From the NCBI GenBank assembly GCA_002491165.1, contig DKVK01000059.1, positions 1 to 51,266 of the forward strand: DNA of 51,266 nucleotides, written 5' to 3'. This document shows positions 40,777 to 51,035 of the stretch, piece after piece. The notes under the pieces were generated by a model. The model searched no databases and had not been told where the DNA came from. It was given only the letters and a program-made list of their open reading frames with translations. Source of the DNA: Porphyromonadaceae bacterium UBA7180. GTDB taxonomy: Bacteria > Bacteroidota > Bacteroidia > Bacteroidales > Muribaculaceae. Made by a program: the position numbers and the translations under genes. The stretch's first letter is position 1. Every line of letters starts with the position of its first letter.

Positions 40777-42813
40777 TTACTGCTGTTCGGCGAACTTTTC
40801 GAGTCCGGCGTTCAGGAAGTCCTTGTAGCCGGGGACGTCCTCCTTGTAGCCGTAGGAGGGGCCGAGGGGTTTGCCGTCGGCATCGAGCATCACGTAGTAG
40901 GGCTGTGCGTTGCTTCCGAACTTGGTGCGTTGCAGGTAGCTCCACTTGTCGCCCACGGTGCGCAGCGTGCGCGAGGTGCCGTCTTTCTCGGTCACGACGA
41001 TGGGCTGCGGCAGTTCCTTCTTCTCGTCCACCATCAGGGTCACGAGGATGAAGTCTTTGTCGATGATGTTCTTGACGCCGGGATCGGTCCATACGGCGGC
41101 TTCCATCTTGCGGCAGTTGACGCAGCCGTGGCCGGAGAAGTCTACGAGTACTGGTTTCCCGGTCTGGCGTGCCAGGCGCATACCGGTCTCGAAGTCGTCG
41201 GTCTGCGCTTTCACGTCGCCGTCATAGAGCGAGAAGTCCTGAGTGTGTGTCGGGGGCGCGAAGGCGCTGATGCTCTTGAGCGGAGCGCCCCAAAGGCCGG
41301 GAAGCATATAGACGGCGAAGGCCAGCGAGATGACGCCCAGCATGAAGCGCGGCACGGAGGTTTTCTCCACTTTGGAGTCGTGCGGGAAGCGGATCTTGCC
41401 CAACAGGTAGACGCCCAGCAGTGCGAAAATCACTATCCAGAGCGAGACGAAGACTTCGCGGTCGAGGATGTGCCAGCCGTAAGCGAGGTCGGCGACGGAG
41501 AGGAACTTCAGCGCGAGGGCGAGTTCCAGGAAACCGAGGACCACCTTCACGGTGTTGAGCCAGCCGCCGCTCTTGGGCATTGCCTTGAGCATGGTGGGGA
41601 ACATGGCGAAGATGGTGAAGGGGAGGGCCAGTGCCAGCGCGAAGCCGAACATTCCGATGGCCGGGGAGACGAAGTTGCTCGTAGCGGCGGCTTCTACCAG
41701 CAGCGTGCCGATGATGGGGCCGGTGCATGAGAAGGACACCAGTACCAGCGTGAAGGCCATGAAGAAGAGGGAGAGCAGACCCGTGGTGGAGTCAACCTTT
41801 TCATCCATCTTGTTGGTCCATTTGGAGGGGAGTGTAAGCTCGAATCCGCCCAGGAAGGAGATGGCGAACACCACCAGCAGGAGGAAGAAGATGATGTTGA
41901 AGACGGCCGACGTGGCCAGGTCGTTGAGCGCCGAGGCGCCGAAGATGGCCGTCACTATGAGTCCGAGGGCCACGTAGATAACCACGATGGAGATGCCGTA
42001 GAGCGCCGCCTGTGACACGGATTTGCGGCGGGACTTGTTCTGCTTGAGGAAGAAGCTGACCGTCATCGGTATCATGGGCCACACGCAGGGTGTAACCAGC
42101 GCGATGAGGCCTCCGAGGAATCCCGCCAGGAAAATGTAGAGCAGCGAGCGGCTTTCCTCCCTGGGCGAGTCGGAATAGGCTTTCAATTCGGCTTCCACGT
42201 TGTTCCACCAGTTCTTGTCGGAGGCGAGGATGGAGTCGTTGGCGGCAGGTGCCAGCGGGCCGGCGGCTGCGTGGAGCGAGTCTACGGCTTCGGCGGTTTC
42301 ATCGGCTAACTCCTCGTTCCCGGCTTTCTCCTCCTCTTCGGTCTTGGCGTCCTCCTTGTCGTCGGCTTTAGGCTCGGGCGACTTACCCTTCAGCGTATGC
42401 GACGAGGTGGTCTGGAAGCAGTTGTCGTCGTTGCAGTACTGACCCTTTACGTCCACTTTTACGGTATAGTCCTTGGCGGTGGGTTTCAGTTTCTGCACGA
42501 ACTTCACGGTTCCTGCGTTGAAGAAGACTTCGGTGTCCATGAAGATGTCGCTGTATTGCGACGTAGGTTTGCGGTTGGGAGTGGGTTTGCCCACGGCTTT
42601 CACTCCGGTACCCTCCACGATGATGGAAAGGGGCATTCCCGCCTTGGTGTTGGCGGCATAGAGATGGTGACCGGCCGGCACGAGGGCGGTGATTTCAACG
42701 CTCGGCGAGTCGGTGCCATCGCCGATGAGCTTGTAGCTCCAGTTGACGTCTGCCGCATATGTGGCGATACACGTCACCAGCAGCGTCAACAGCAATGTCA
42801 GTTTTTTTCTCAT
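40777..42813 (-). CDS. dsbD: Thiol:disulfide interchange protein DsbD
   Basis: A 678-residue inner-membrane protein that carries electrons from cytoplasmic thioredoxin to periplasmic thiol proteins. A signal sequence covers residues 1-20. The N-terminal periplasmic domain has C127 and C132 in QYCNDDNCF. An acidic linker (about 145-220) follows. The membrane domain, of about eight helices, carries the pair C243 (TPCVWP) and C363 (SCTGPI). The C-terminal thioredoxin-like domain has the active site C564-VN-C567 in FSGHGCVNCRKME. All six redox cysteines are present. The frame is open to 42861, but the signal sequence begins at the ATG at 42813. It is divergent from the TPR gene at 43014. Confidence 0.95.
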   Translation of the reverse strand: MRKKLTLLLTLLVTCIATYAADVNWSYKLIGDGTDSPSVEITALVPAGHHLYAANTKAGMPLSIIVEGTGVKAVGKPTPNRKPTSQYSDIFMDTEVFFNAGTVKFVQKLKPTAKDYTVKVDVKGQYCNDDNCFQTTSSHTLKGKSPEPKADDKEDAKTEEEEKAGNEELADETAEAVDSLHAAAGPLAPAANDSILASDKNWWNNVEAELKAYSDSPREESRSLLYIFLAGFLGGLIALVTPCVWPMIPMTVSFFLKQNKSRRKSVSQAALYGISIVVIYVALGLIVTAIFGASALNDLATSAVFNIIFFLLLVVFAISFLGGFELTLPSKWTNKMDEKVDSTTGLLSLFFMAFTLVLVSFSCTGPIIGTLLVEAAATSNFVSPAIGMFGFALALALPFTIFAMFPTMLKAMPKSGGWLNTVKVVLGFLELALALKFLSVADLAYGWHILDREVFVSLWIVIFALLGVYLLGKIRFPHDSKVEKTSVPRFMLGVISLAFAVYMLPGLWGAPLKSISAFAPPTHTQDFSLYDGDVKAQTDDFETGMRLARQTGKPVLVDFSGHGCVNCRKMEAAVWTDPGVKNIIDKDFILVTLMVDEKKELPQPIVVTEKDGTSRTLRTVGDKWSYLQRTKFGSNAQPYYVMLDADGKPLGPSYGYKEDVPGYKDFLNAGLEKFAEQQ

Positions 42814-42911
42814 ATTATGAGTCGGTTGTTTTTTCGGATGTAAGCGGCCCGGGTACAGCAACTTCTAAAGCCAAAAAAATGGCCGGAAACAGCACTGTTC
42901 CGTTTATAACG

Positions 42912-42943
42912 CAAAGTTAGTTCTTTTATTCCTCATGTACAAA
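42912..42943 (-). promoter_or_regulatory. Promoter of dsbD
   Basis: On the minus strand, TTTG (42943-42940), a 20-base spacer and TAACTTTG (42919-42912), a perfect consensus. Its -33 box is only 13 bases from the -33 box of the divergent promoter at 42957-42987, so the two may compete for polymerase. Confidence 0.8.
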
Positions 42944-42956
42944 TATTTTAATCAAT

Positions 42957-42987
42957 TTTGTCATTCCGTTTTTTCAGATTATCTTTG
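42957..42987 (+). promoter_or_regulatory. Promoter of the TPR gene at 43014
   Basis: TTTG (42957-42960), a 19-base spacer and TATCTTTG (42980-42987). Transcription should start near 42993, about 20 bases before the ATG at 43014. Confidence 0.8.
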
Positions 42988-43013
42988 CTCCTGAAAATCA
43001 ACGACTGTAAAAG

Positions 43014-43850
43014 ATGCTCACGCTGTTAATGACCCTGGCGGCCCTGGCGCAGCCGTCGGCGCAAATCCCCGACGCTCCGGTAAGCATGAATCCGCGATAC
43101 ATGGAGATGGCCGACTCGGCCGACTACTATATAGAACGCTCGCTGTGGAGCGACGCCAAGCGCTGCACCGTGGAGGCCCTGCGCGCCGACCCCGCCAACT
43201 TCGGCAACTCGCTGCTGCTTTCGAACCTCGGGATGATAAACCTGAACCTCGACGAGCCTCAGGAAGCGGTGGCGAACTTCTCGCTCGGCCTCGAAATATC
43301 CCCGGCGTCCACCACGCTGCGCGCCAATCGCGCGCGTGCGTATCTATATATTAACGAGTTGCAAAAAGCCGACGATGACCTCCGCATCCTGCTCGAACGC
43401 AGTCCCTCAGACCCGTGGGCGTTGAAGATGCACGGCATCATCACCGCCTCTTCCAATCCCGAAGAGGGGCTGGCCGTGCTTCAGCGCATCGCCGAGCCGG
43501 ACGACGACACGCGCCTCGCCATGGCCTCGCTGCAACACCGTCTGGGCCATGACGACGAGGCGGAACTCATCTACTCGGCGCTCGCGGAAGAGTCGCCCAC
43601 CGAGGATGTGCTTCAGACGGCCGCCGTCTTCCATCTGCTGAAGGAGGACTACACCCGGGCCGGCGAGGAGTTGCGCCGCGCCATTGAGCTCAATCCGCGC
43701 AACGGCAACCTATACCTGCTTCGGGCATATCTCCACGAGCAGTGCCACGAAAACTCGCTGGCGGAAATCGATAAAAAAATGGCCATTGAAAATAACGCTG
43801 ATTTACAACTTGTTGAAGCGCTTTTCCCCTCGAAAAAGAGGAAAAAATAA
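43014..43850 (+). CDS. Exported TPR-repeat protein
   Basis: A 278-residue protein that starts with a short signal sequence (MLTLLMTLAALAQPSAQ) and consists of about six tetratricopeptide-type repeats, for example NSLLLSNLGMINLNLDEPQE, TTLRANRARAYLYINELQKA and AVFHLLKEDYTRAGEELRRA. It is probably periplasmic and acts as a protein-binding scaffold; the partner is unknown. The C terminus is Lys-rich (FPSKKRKK). The HU/SPOR gene follows 87 bases later with its own promoter. Confidence 0.85.
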   Translation: MLTLLMTLAALAQPSAQIPDAPVSMNPRYMEMADSADYYIERSLWSDAKRCTVEALRADPANFGNSLLLSNLGMINLNLDEPQEAVANFSLGLEISPASTTLRANRARAYLYINELQKADDDLRILLERSPSDPWALKMHGIITASSNPEEGLAVLQRIAEPDDDTRLAMASLQHRLGHDDEAELIYSALAEESPTEDVLQTAAVFHLLKEDYTRAGEELRRAIELNPRNGNLYLLRAYLHEQCHENSLAEIDKKMAIENNADLQLVEALFPSKKRKK

Positions 43851-43860
43851 GAGCAGCCTC

Positions 43861-43891
43861 TTGCACAGCTCAATCTTTCTGCGTATCTTTG
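43861..43891 (+). promoter_or_regulatory. Promoter of the HU/SPOR gene
   Basis: TTG (43861-43863), a 20-base spacer and TATCTTTG (43884-43891). It starts right after the stop codon of the upstream TPR gene and gives a leader of about 40 bases before the GTG at 43937. Confidence 0.75.
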
Positions 43892-43936
43892 CACCCTGTT
43901 ACGGCATCCCCAGGACGCCGCCCCGAAAAATATCCG

Positions 43937-44899
43937 GTGAAAGAACTTAGCCAACATATAGCCTACCTTCTGCGCAGACATGACTGCGTGATAGTGCCCT
44001 CGGTCGGAGCCTTCATGGCCGGGAGGCGCAAAGGTGTGTTCAATCCCGACGGCGGCGTGGCGCTCCCCCCCTCCACAGAGGTGATCTTCAACGCTGCCAT
44101 CGTGAACAACGACGGACTGGTGGCCAACAGCTACGCGCGGCGCCACGCCGTCAGCTTCGCGCAGGCCACGCAGATGCTCGACGCCGATGTGGCGCAACTG
44201 CGCGACGTGCTCGACCGTCAGCGCTGTGTCTCGCTCCCCGGAATCGGCACGCTGAAGCTCGGCGAGGAGGGGAACATGGTATTCACTCCGGCACAGTCGC
44301 CTGAAGATTACAGCGCGCGCTTGGGAATGGCGCCGCTTACATTGCGCACCGCCACCTCGCGCATGGCCGAAAAGCAAGCTGACCCTCAGTCGGACGCCGG
44401 CGCCGATGCGCCCAAAGCGCCCGTCCGCCTTGACAAGCCGTTGCGCTCCGACAAATACTATTACATAGCCATCAACAAGACGTTTGCCCGCGTGGCGGCA
44501 ATCTTCATCCTCGTGGTAGGCGTCGCCCTGGGAGTGATACTGCCGCAACCGGGCAGTGATCAAAACGCCGACTCGCGCGACTGCGCTTCGGTGATACCGA
44601 TAGTCAGCACCACGCGTCCGCAGCCCAAGAAAGAGCAACCCGCTCCCGTGGCGAAACCGGCTCCGAAGCCGCAAGACTTCAAATACATGCTCGTGGTGGG
44701 CACATTCACCACACAGCAGGAGATAGACCGTTTCCTTGAAAAACACAGCGACTCCCCGGTTCCTGTAGAAATAGTGAAGGGACGCAAATACACCTATGCA
44801 GTAGCAGCCGCCTCCGACGACATTGCCTCGCTGCACACCCAGATGACCGACAGCGCCTTCAACGCTCGCTTTCATGGCGCCTGGATCTCCAAAAACTGA
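43937..44899 (+). CDS. HU-CCDC81-type protein with TM segment and C-terminal SPOR domain
   Basis: A 320-residue protein. The N terminus (HIAYLLRRHDCVIVPSVGAF to about residue 130) matches the two HU-like units of prokaryotic CCDC81-like proteins. A membrane helix follows near residues 175-195 (VAAIFILVVGVALGVIL). A Pro- and Lys-rich linker leads to a SPOR domain (KYMLVVGTFTTQQEIDRFLE to the end), which binds denuded glycan strands at the division septum. A role linking nucleoid or cytoplasmic factors to the septum is inference. I take the GTG at 43937 as start because it gives the expected N terminus and sits after the promoter; the TTG at 43889 lies inside the -7 box. Confidence 0.88.
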   Translation: MKELSQHIAYLLRRHDCVIVPSVGAFMAGRRKGVFNPDGGVALPPSTEVIFNAAIVNNDGLVANSYARRHAVSFAQATQMLDADVAQLRDVLDRQRCVSLPGIGTLKLGEEGNMVFTPAQSPEDYSARLGMAPLTLRTATSRMAEKQADPQSDAGADAPKAPVRLDKPLRSDKYYYIAINKTFARVAAIFILVVGVALGVILPQPGSDQNADSRDCASVIPIVSTTRPQPKKEQPAPVAKPAPKPQDFKYMLVVGTFTTQQEIDRFLEKHSDSPVPVEIVKGRKYTYAVAAASDDIASLHTQMTDSAFNARFHGAWISKN

Positions 44900-44980
44900 T
44901 TCCTTCCGCCAACATCCCAACCTCCGATAATCTTATAAGACGGCGGTATCGATAGGGTGCAAAAATCTTTTTTGCATAAA

Positions 44981-45449
44981 ATGAACAAGAAGTAGATACG
45001 TTTTTCAATGACCGCGAAGTGAGGGCGGTCTGGGATGACGAGAATAACTGCTGGTGGCTTTTCGGCAACCGACATTGTGCGTGCCATCAATGACGAGCCG
45101 GATTACACCAAGGCCGGCAACTATTGGCGTTGGCTGAAACGTAAACTGAGCAAGAGGCCTTTCAACCCGTGAGTCCCACTCGCTACTTCAAATTCGAGGC
45201 ACCCGACGGAAAGCAACGCAAAGCCGATGTGTTGAATAGCGAAGGCGTTATTCTTCTGGCCAAACATTATCCGAATAATCGGGCAGCCAAGTTCCTTGAT
45301 TGGTTTACATACAGCGACAACACCATAGACGGGCAAAGCCGGAAGAAGGCATATACACTGTTTGAGAGCGGACTGCTTAATACCCTTGAACCGGGCTCCA
45401 TGAGATGCATTCCTACAACTACCAGGAGGAATATCCGGTAAAGCACTGA
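44981..45449 (+). pseudogene. Frameshifted relic of a Bro-N/Fic-like protein
   Basis: The region reads as one protein only if the frame changes. It starts MNKK-stop, shifts into a frame with VWDDENNCWW, shifts again into FSATDIVRAINDEPDYTKAG and NYWRWLKRKLSK, then again into YFKFEAPDGKQRKADVLNSE, and then reads on to SRKKAYTLFESGLLNTLEPG. At least three frameshifts and one stop are needed. The first part resembles Bro-N-type phage or Fic-associated domains, and GLLNTLEPGS resembles the start of a Fic domain. The bases after 45400 can be read as a short C-terminal tail (SYNYQEE), so the Fic core may have been deleted. The longest intact piece is 45169-45441 (90 codons). The family call is from memory and moderate. 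Confidence 0.6.
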
Positions 45450-45456
45450 CATGCCG

Positions 45457-45481
45457 TGAAGCCACGAGAACTGCGGCTTCA
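45457..45481. terminator. Weak hairpin between the relic and the ABC gene
   Basis: TGAAGCC (45457-45463) pairs with GGCTTCA (45475-45481) around an 11-base loop. There is no T run on either strand, so terminator function is doubtful. Confidence 0.3.
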
Positions 45482-45523
45482 TCAACTGATTGTTATTTCG
45501 CTTTCTGTCAAAGTACGGGGGCG

Positions 45524-46474
<951 letters not shown>

Positions 46475-46498
46475 TGCTTTCCTAAGCTGGGTTATGGT

Positions 46499-48736
46499 TC
46501 ATTTGCCGGAGGAGACTATGCGCTCCCCGATTTCGCGGGCGAGCATGGAGCGTGTCTCCATAAGGTCGAATATTTGCTTCTGGAGCGCTTCGGTCTTCGC
46601 TGAGTCGCCCTGCGCCTGTGCCTGCACGAGTTCTTTGCGCACGGCGTTCATGCGCAGTTCCAGCACCGATTCCTTCCATTCCAGGACAGCGCGGGGAAGC
46701 AGTTCGTAGAGGCGTTCGTATTCCGAGGGGATGTGTGCGCCGGCACGCGTATAGACGCGGCTCAGGATGTAGCGCTCGGTGATGAGTTCTGTGGTGATGC
46801 GGCGCACTTCGTCATCTTCGTGGCTGGCGAGGATGCGGCCGGGGAAGGAGGTGTAAAGCTCGGTGAGGGCTTCGTTCTTGCGGGCCGCCACTTCCTCGTC
46901 GGCTTTTTCTTCGAGCTGCCGGAGTTGCTGCATGGTGCCCACGGCCTGCGCTATCTCGGCGGTTTTCTCCTGTCGCCAACCTTCTGCCTGCCGCTCTATC
47001 TCCGTGACGCGGCGCTGCAGCTCCTGGGCGTGGTCGTCTTTCAGTGTCATCACCTTGCCGAAAAGCTTGGCGTAAGCGGGGTCGCTGAATTCTATGCCGT
47101 CGAGGCGTAGCTCATGTTCCACAAACTCGCAGACCGAGAGGTAGACCGTGTTTCCGTCGCCGTCCACTTCGTCGCAGAAATCCACGAGTCCGTATTTCAC
47201 GCAATATTGCAGAACCTGGCGCTCGCACTTTCGGAGCCTGAGTTCTGCCGGCGAGAGGCGTGCAGGTTTGGGCTGTTGCTGTGGGGCGTCGCACTGCTGC
47301 TGCGGAGCCGTGCCTTGCTGCGGCTGTCGGGCTGATGGAACGTTCTGCTGCCGAGATGCTTGCGTGGTGTCCGGTTGCTGTTGTTGCTGCGAGGGATAGC
47401 GCTGGTATTCCTGGCGCTTGCGCTCGTTCTGCACCGCTGTCTCGAGGGCTTTGAGCACGGCCGAAGCTATGATTTCGCGGTCAATGCCGAGCTGCGTGGA
47501 GCACTCGTTGATGTAGACGTTGCGTGTGATGTCGTCGGGTATGCACGCCAGGCTCTGCACAATGCTGTGGATGGCGTTCGAGCGTGCCTGTGGGTCGCCG
47601 CCGCTCTGCTCCATGAGAACGCGTGTCTTGAAGCGGATGATGTCCGTTTCGTTTTCCTCCACATACTGCCGGAATTCCTCCGGGGTGTGGGCGCGGGCGA
47701 AGGAGTCGGGGTCGTGGCCGTCCGGGAGCAGTAGCACCTTTACGTTGAGGCGGTGTGCCAGCAGCATGTCTATGCCGCGCAGGGCGGCGTGGATGCCGGC
47801 GTTGTCGCCGTCGTAGAGCAGGGTGACGTTGGAGGTAAAACGGTGTATGAGCGCTATCTGGCCGTCGGTAAGCGCCGTGCCGGAGGAGGCCAGCACATTC
47901 TCCATGCCCGACTGCCACATGCCGATGACGTCCATGTAGCCTTCCACCAGGAAGCACTTGTCGTTGCGCACTATGGAGTTCTTGGCCTGGAAGAGGCCGT
48001 AGAGTTCGTTGCTCTTGCTGTAGATTTCCGATTCGGGGGAGTTGATGTATTTGGCCTTGTCCCCTTTCAGGGTTCGGCCGCCGAAAGCCACTACCTTGCC
48101 CGAAGAGGTGAACACGGGGAAGATGACGCGTCCTCGGAAACGGTCGTAGAGCCGTTCCTCCTGCTGCGAGAGGCCCAGGAGGCCGAGTTCGCGCATGATT
48201 TCGGGCGCATATCCGGCCTGCCGCGAAGCTTCCGCCATGGCGTTGCCGCGGTCTATGGCATAACCCAGGTGGAAGGCTTTGATGGCGGCGTCGGTGAGTC
48301 CGCGGCCGTAGAAATACTGTAGCCCCACGTTGCGCCCCTCTTCTGTGTCGCGCAGGTTTTTCTCGAAATAGCGCATGGACCACTCGTTGGCGGTGAACAT
48401 GCCGTCGCGACGGTTGCGGCGTTGCTGCTCCTCGTCGCTGAGTTCGCGTTCATGCACCTCGATGCCGTATTTAGCGGCCAGCTGCAACAGCGCGTCGTGG
48501 TAGGAAATCCCCTCCTTCTCCATGATGAAGTTGACCGGGGAACCGCCCTTGTGGCAGGAGAAGCAGTAGCAGAAGTTCTTGCGGCGATTGACTGAGAAAG
48601 AGGGTGTCCGCTCGTTGTGGAAGGGACACAGACCCATATAGTTGGAGCCGCGGCGCGTCAGGCTGACGTAGTCGCTCACCACCTCCACTATGTCGGCGGT
48701 GTCCTTGATGCGCTGTACTGTCTCTCTGTCAATCAC
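46499..48736 (-). CDS. dnaG: DNA primase
   Basis: A 745-residue enzyme that makes RNA primers at the replication fork. The N-terminal CHC2 zinc finger has C37, H40, C58 and C61 (CPFHNERTPSFSV and CYCFSC). The TOPRIM catalytic core includes CFLVEGYMDVIGMWQSGMEN and VTLLYDGDNAGIHAALRGID. A Gln- and Pro-rich linker follows (from about residue 445, with QQQQ runs). A helical C-terminal part should contact the DnaB helicase. It is longer than E. coli DnaG (581 residues), mostly because of the linker and C-terminal region. It lies 15 bases after dapA. Confidence 0.97.
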   Translation of the reverse strand: MIDRETVQRIKDTADIVEVVSDYVSLTRRGSNYMGLCPFHNERTPSFSVNRRKNFCYCFSCHKGGSPVNFIMEKEGISYHDALLQLAAKYGIEVHERELSDEEQQRRNRRDGMFTANEWSMRYFEKNLRDTEEGRNVGLQYFYGRGLTDAAIKAFHLGYAIDRGNAMAEASRQAGYAPEIMRELGLLGLSQQEERLYDRFRGRVIFPVFTSSGKVVAFGGRTLKGDKAKYINSPESEIYSKSNELYGLFQAKNSIVRNDKCFLVEGYMDVIGMWQSGMENVLASSGTALTDGQIALIHRFTSNVTLLYDGDNAGIHAALRGIDMLLAHRLNVKVLLLPDGHDPDSFARAHTPEEFRQYVEENETDIIRFKTRVLMEQSGGDPQARSNAIHSIVQSLACIPDDITRNVYINECSTQLGIDREIIASAVLKALETAVQNERKRQEYQRYPSQQQQQPDTTQASRQQNVPSARQPQQGTAPQQQCDAPQQQPKPARLSPAELRLRKCERQVLQYCVKYGLVDFCDEVDGDGNTVYLSVCEFVEHELRLDGIEFSDPAYAKLFGKVMTLKDDHAQELQRRVTEIERQAEGWRQEKTAEIAQAVGTMQQLRQLEEKADEEVAARKNEALTELYTSFPGRILASHEDDEVRRITTELITERYILSRVYTRAGAHIPSEYERLYELLPRAVLEWKESVLELRMNAVRKELVQAQAQGDSAKTEALQKQIFDLMETRSMLAREIGERIVSSGK

Positions 48737-48751
48737 TTCGGCGAGGGTTTG

Positions 48752-49684
48752 TTATGAGCGGTCGGCAAAAGCTTCGGCAGCGGCGGCGAGTTCCCGGCGC
48801 ACTTCGTCGCCGACGGGCACGAGGGGGAGGCGGAGCACTTCCTGCATCATCCCCATTGAGGCGAGCAGGGCCTTGATGCCGCCGGGGTTGCCGTCGGCGA
48901 AGAGCAGGCGGTAGATGTCCGAGAGGTCGCGGTCCAGCGAGCGGGCGGTGCGGAAGTCGTCATTGGCGGCGGCGTGCACCATAGCGGCCATTTCGCGCGG
49001 ATAGGCGTTGCCGGCAACCGAGATAACGCCCGACACGCCGCGGCGCATCAGCGGGATGGTAATGGCGTCGTCGCCTGAAATCACTTCGAAGCCTTCGGGC
49101 TTGCGTTCCACTATTTCGTAAATCTGGTCAAGGTCTCCGCTGGCTTCTTTCACGCCTATGATGTTGGGGATTTGAGCGAGGCGCAGGGTGGTTTCGGCCG
49201 TCATGTTACGGCCCGTACGGCCCGGCACGTTGTAGAGGATTACGGGGACGGGCGACGCCTCCGCGATGTCGCAGTAATGGCGGAAGATGCCCTCCTGTGT
49301 GGGCTTGTTGTAGAAGGGGACCACCGAGAGGATGGCGCTGTAGCCCGAGAGGTCGCGGCCCGAGAGTTCGTCGCAGACGCTGCGCGTGCAGTTGCCGCCC
49401 ACGCCGAGTACAAGGGGAAGCCGTCCGGCCGTTTTCTCCACCACGCGGCGTGCCACGAAGTCGCGCTCTTCGGGCGAAAGGGTAGGAGTCTCGGCTGTGG
49501 TGCCGAGCACCACTATGAAGTCGGCGCCGCCGGTAACTATATGTTCCACAAGGCGGTCGAGTGCCTCTACATCGATGGTCAAGTCTTCTCGAAAAGGAGT
49601 GACCATAGCCACGCCCATCCCCCGGAGGCGGAAATTGCCGTTGCGGGATTCGCTATATTGTGTGTTGAGTTCAGAATCACTCAT
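48752..49684 (-). CDS. dapA: 4-hydroxy-tetrahydrodipicolinate synthase
   Basis: A 310-residue TIM-barrel lyase that condenses pyruvate with aspartate semialdehyde, the first step of lysine and diaminopimelate synthesis. The Schiff-base lysine is K179 (NIIGVKEASGD), with Y151 and R156 (YNVPGRTGR), T62 (GTTAE) and Y125 (VVPFYNKP). These correspond to K161, Y133, R138, T44 and Y107 of the E. coli enzyme. The usual GTTGE reads GTTAE here. About 18 residues precede the position where E. coli DapA starts, and a later ATG (M23) is a possible alternative. It heads the dapA-dnaG-ABC operon. Confidence 0.96.
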   Translation of the reverse strand: MSDSELNTQYSESRNGNFRLRGMGVAMVTPFREDLTIDVEALDRLVEHIVTGGADFIVVLGTTAETPTLSPEERDFVARRVVEKTAGRLPLVLGVGGNCTRSVCDELSGRDLSGYSAILSVVPFYNKPTQEGIFRHYCDIAEASPVPVILYNVPGRTGRNMTAETTLRLAQIPNIIGVKEASGDLDQIYEIVERKPEGFEVISGDDAITIPLMRRGVSGVISVAGNAYPREMAAMVHAAANDDFRTARSLDRDLSDIYRLLFADGNPGGIKALLASMGMMQEVLRLPLVPVGDEVRRELAAAAEAFADRS

Positions 49685-49706
49685 AAGTAGGAAAATAATT
49701 TATCCG

Positions 49707-49736
49707 CGAATTTACAAAAAAAATCTCATTGACCAA
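49707..49736 (-). promoter_or_regulatory. Promoter of the dapA-dnaG operon
   Basis: On the minus strand, TTG (49736-49734), a 19-base spacer and TAAATTCG (49714-49707), with one mismatch to TAnnTTTG. It lies just over 20 bases before the dapA ATG at 49684, so the leader would be short. Confidence 0.55.
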
Positions 49737-49841
49737 CCACTGCCGGCTGTAAAAATGCAGCGGCACACACGGTTTTAACACACTCTAAGCTTTCCCCGGG
49801 ATTATTAAATCTTTTTTGAGGTTTCGGCCCGGCTTCCGTTG

Positions 49842-51035
49842 TCAGAAAAGCTTCCGGAGTTCATCGAGGTACCGCTGCGGCGAAAAGGCGGCAAGGGCGC
49901 GGTGGCGGATAGCGGCATTGTCCCACTGCCGGGCGAACGCACGCTCCACGGCGCCAGCTATGGCGTCCGTGTCTCCAGGATTGAAAATCAGTCCGTTACG
50001 GCCTGTTTCTATAAGTTCGGGGATGCCTCCTATCTCTGCGCCGAGAACCGGCGTTCCGGCGCAAAGCGACTCTATCACGCTCAGCGGATTGTTCTCATAC
50101 CATACCGAAGGAACAACCATGGCGCACGCCTCGGAAAGCAGACTGCTGACGCCCTGTGCGTCCAGGCGCCCGAGAAATTCTATCTGCGGGAAACGGGCAT
50201 ATTTGCTGCGCAATTCTTCGAGCAACGGGCCGTCGCCGGCTATTTTCAAGTGGTAAGGGAGGCGCGAGGCGGCTTCCAACAGACTTTCCACCCCTTTCTC
50301 GGCACTCAGTCGGCCGGAATAGCAATAGTAGTCCTCGCGCTGCTGAAGGGATGCCGAACGGAAGATTTCAAATTTGCGCGGCTCCACCATGTTGCAGACC
50401 ACGGCAAGTTTCTCCTCCGGAAAACCGGCTTTCACCATCATCGAGCGCATGAAGCGGCTCGGGCAGATGAACATGTCGGTGGAGCGGACAAGCCTCCGGC
50501 GGTTCCACTTCCGCGCTTCGAGCAACGCCAGCATACTGGCGGCGGAAGAGCCTTTCATGCAACGGTACTGCCACACGGCCTTCGGGTTGTCGATACACTC
50601 CGAACACGGCTGTCCGTCGCGCAGGCAGCTGTACGAAGGGCAGAACAGCTTGTAGTCGTGGAGCACCCACAGCACGCGGATGCCGCGGCGATGCGCCAGC
50701 TCGGCGAGCACGGGCGAGAGGTAGCTGTGGATATTGTTGAGAAGCACAAGGTCGGGGCGGAAATCGTCCAGCAGGCGGTTGAAACACTTCACCACGTCGC
50801 CGCGGCCGAAGACGCGCCGCGCGGCACGAAGCTTGGCGCCGACAGAGCCGGAAAACTCCACTTGCGGCGCAAAATACCGCTGCCACGGCGACGGATTGTT
50901 TTCCGGAAACTGCATGGCGAAGACCGCCGTTTCGCATCCGTTGCCGGAGAGAAGTTCCTCCGTAGACATACTCACCACACAGTCGCCGCCGCGCGGGTAA
51001 TAGAATTTATTGACAATGAGTACCTTGTGTTTCAT
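49842..51035 (-). CDS. Glycosyltransferase family 4 (GT-B)
   Basis: A 397-residue GT-B enzyme. The N-terminal block is VLIVNKFYYPRGGDCVVSMS, and the acceptor half has LVLLNNIHSYLSPVLAELAH and LWVLHDYKLFCPSYSCLRDG. The donor half has the GT4 series YSGRLSAEKGVESLLEAASR, LKIAGDGPLLEELRSKY and VVPSVWYENNPLSVIESLCA with GTPVLG. It probably extends a capsular or O-antigen-like polysaccharide. A cysteine cluster (CPSYSCLRDGQPCSECIDNP) is common in GT4 enzymes of Bacteroidetes. The gene is monocistronic as far as the window shows. Confidence 0.93.
   Translation of the reverse strand: MKHKVLIVNKFYYPRGGDCVVSMSTEELLSGNGCETAVFAMQFPENNPSPWQRYFAPQVEFSGSVGAKLRAARRVFGRGDVVKCFNRLLDDFRPDLVLLNNIHSYLSPVLAELAHRRGIRVLWVLHDYKLFCPSYSCLRDGQPCSECIDNPKAVWQYRCMKGSSAASMLALLEARKWNRRRLVRSTDMFICPSRFMRSMMVKAGFPEEKLAVVCNMVEPRKFEIFRSASLQQREDYYCYSGRLSAEKGVESLLEAASRLPYHLKIAGDGPLLEELRSKYARFPQIEFLGRLDAQGVSSLLSEACAMVVPSVWYENNPLSVIESLCAGTPVLGAEIGGIPELIETGRNGLIFNPGDTDAIAGAVERAFARQWDNAAIRHRALAAFSPQRYLDELRKLF

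Noticed and set aside
47250..47400. A CAG/CTG-rich repetitive stretch considered as a tandem repeat element
   Set aside because: It encodes the Gln- and Pro-rich linker of DnaG in frame and needs no other explanation.
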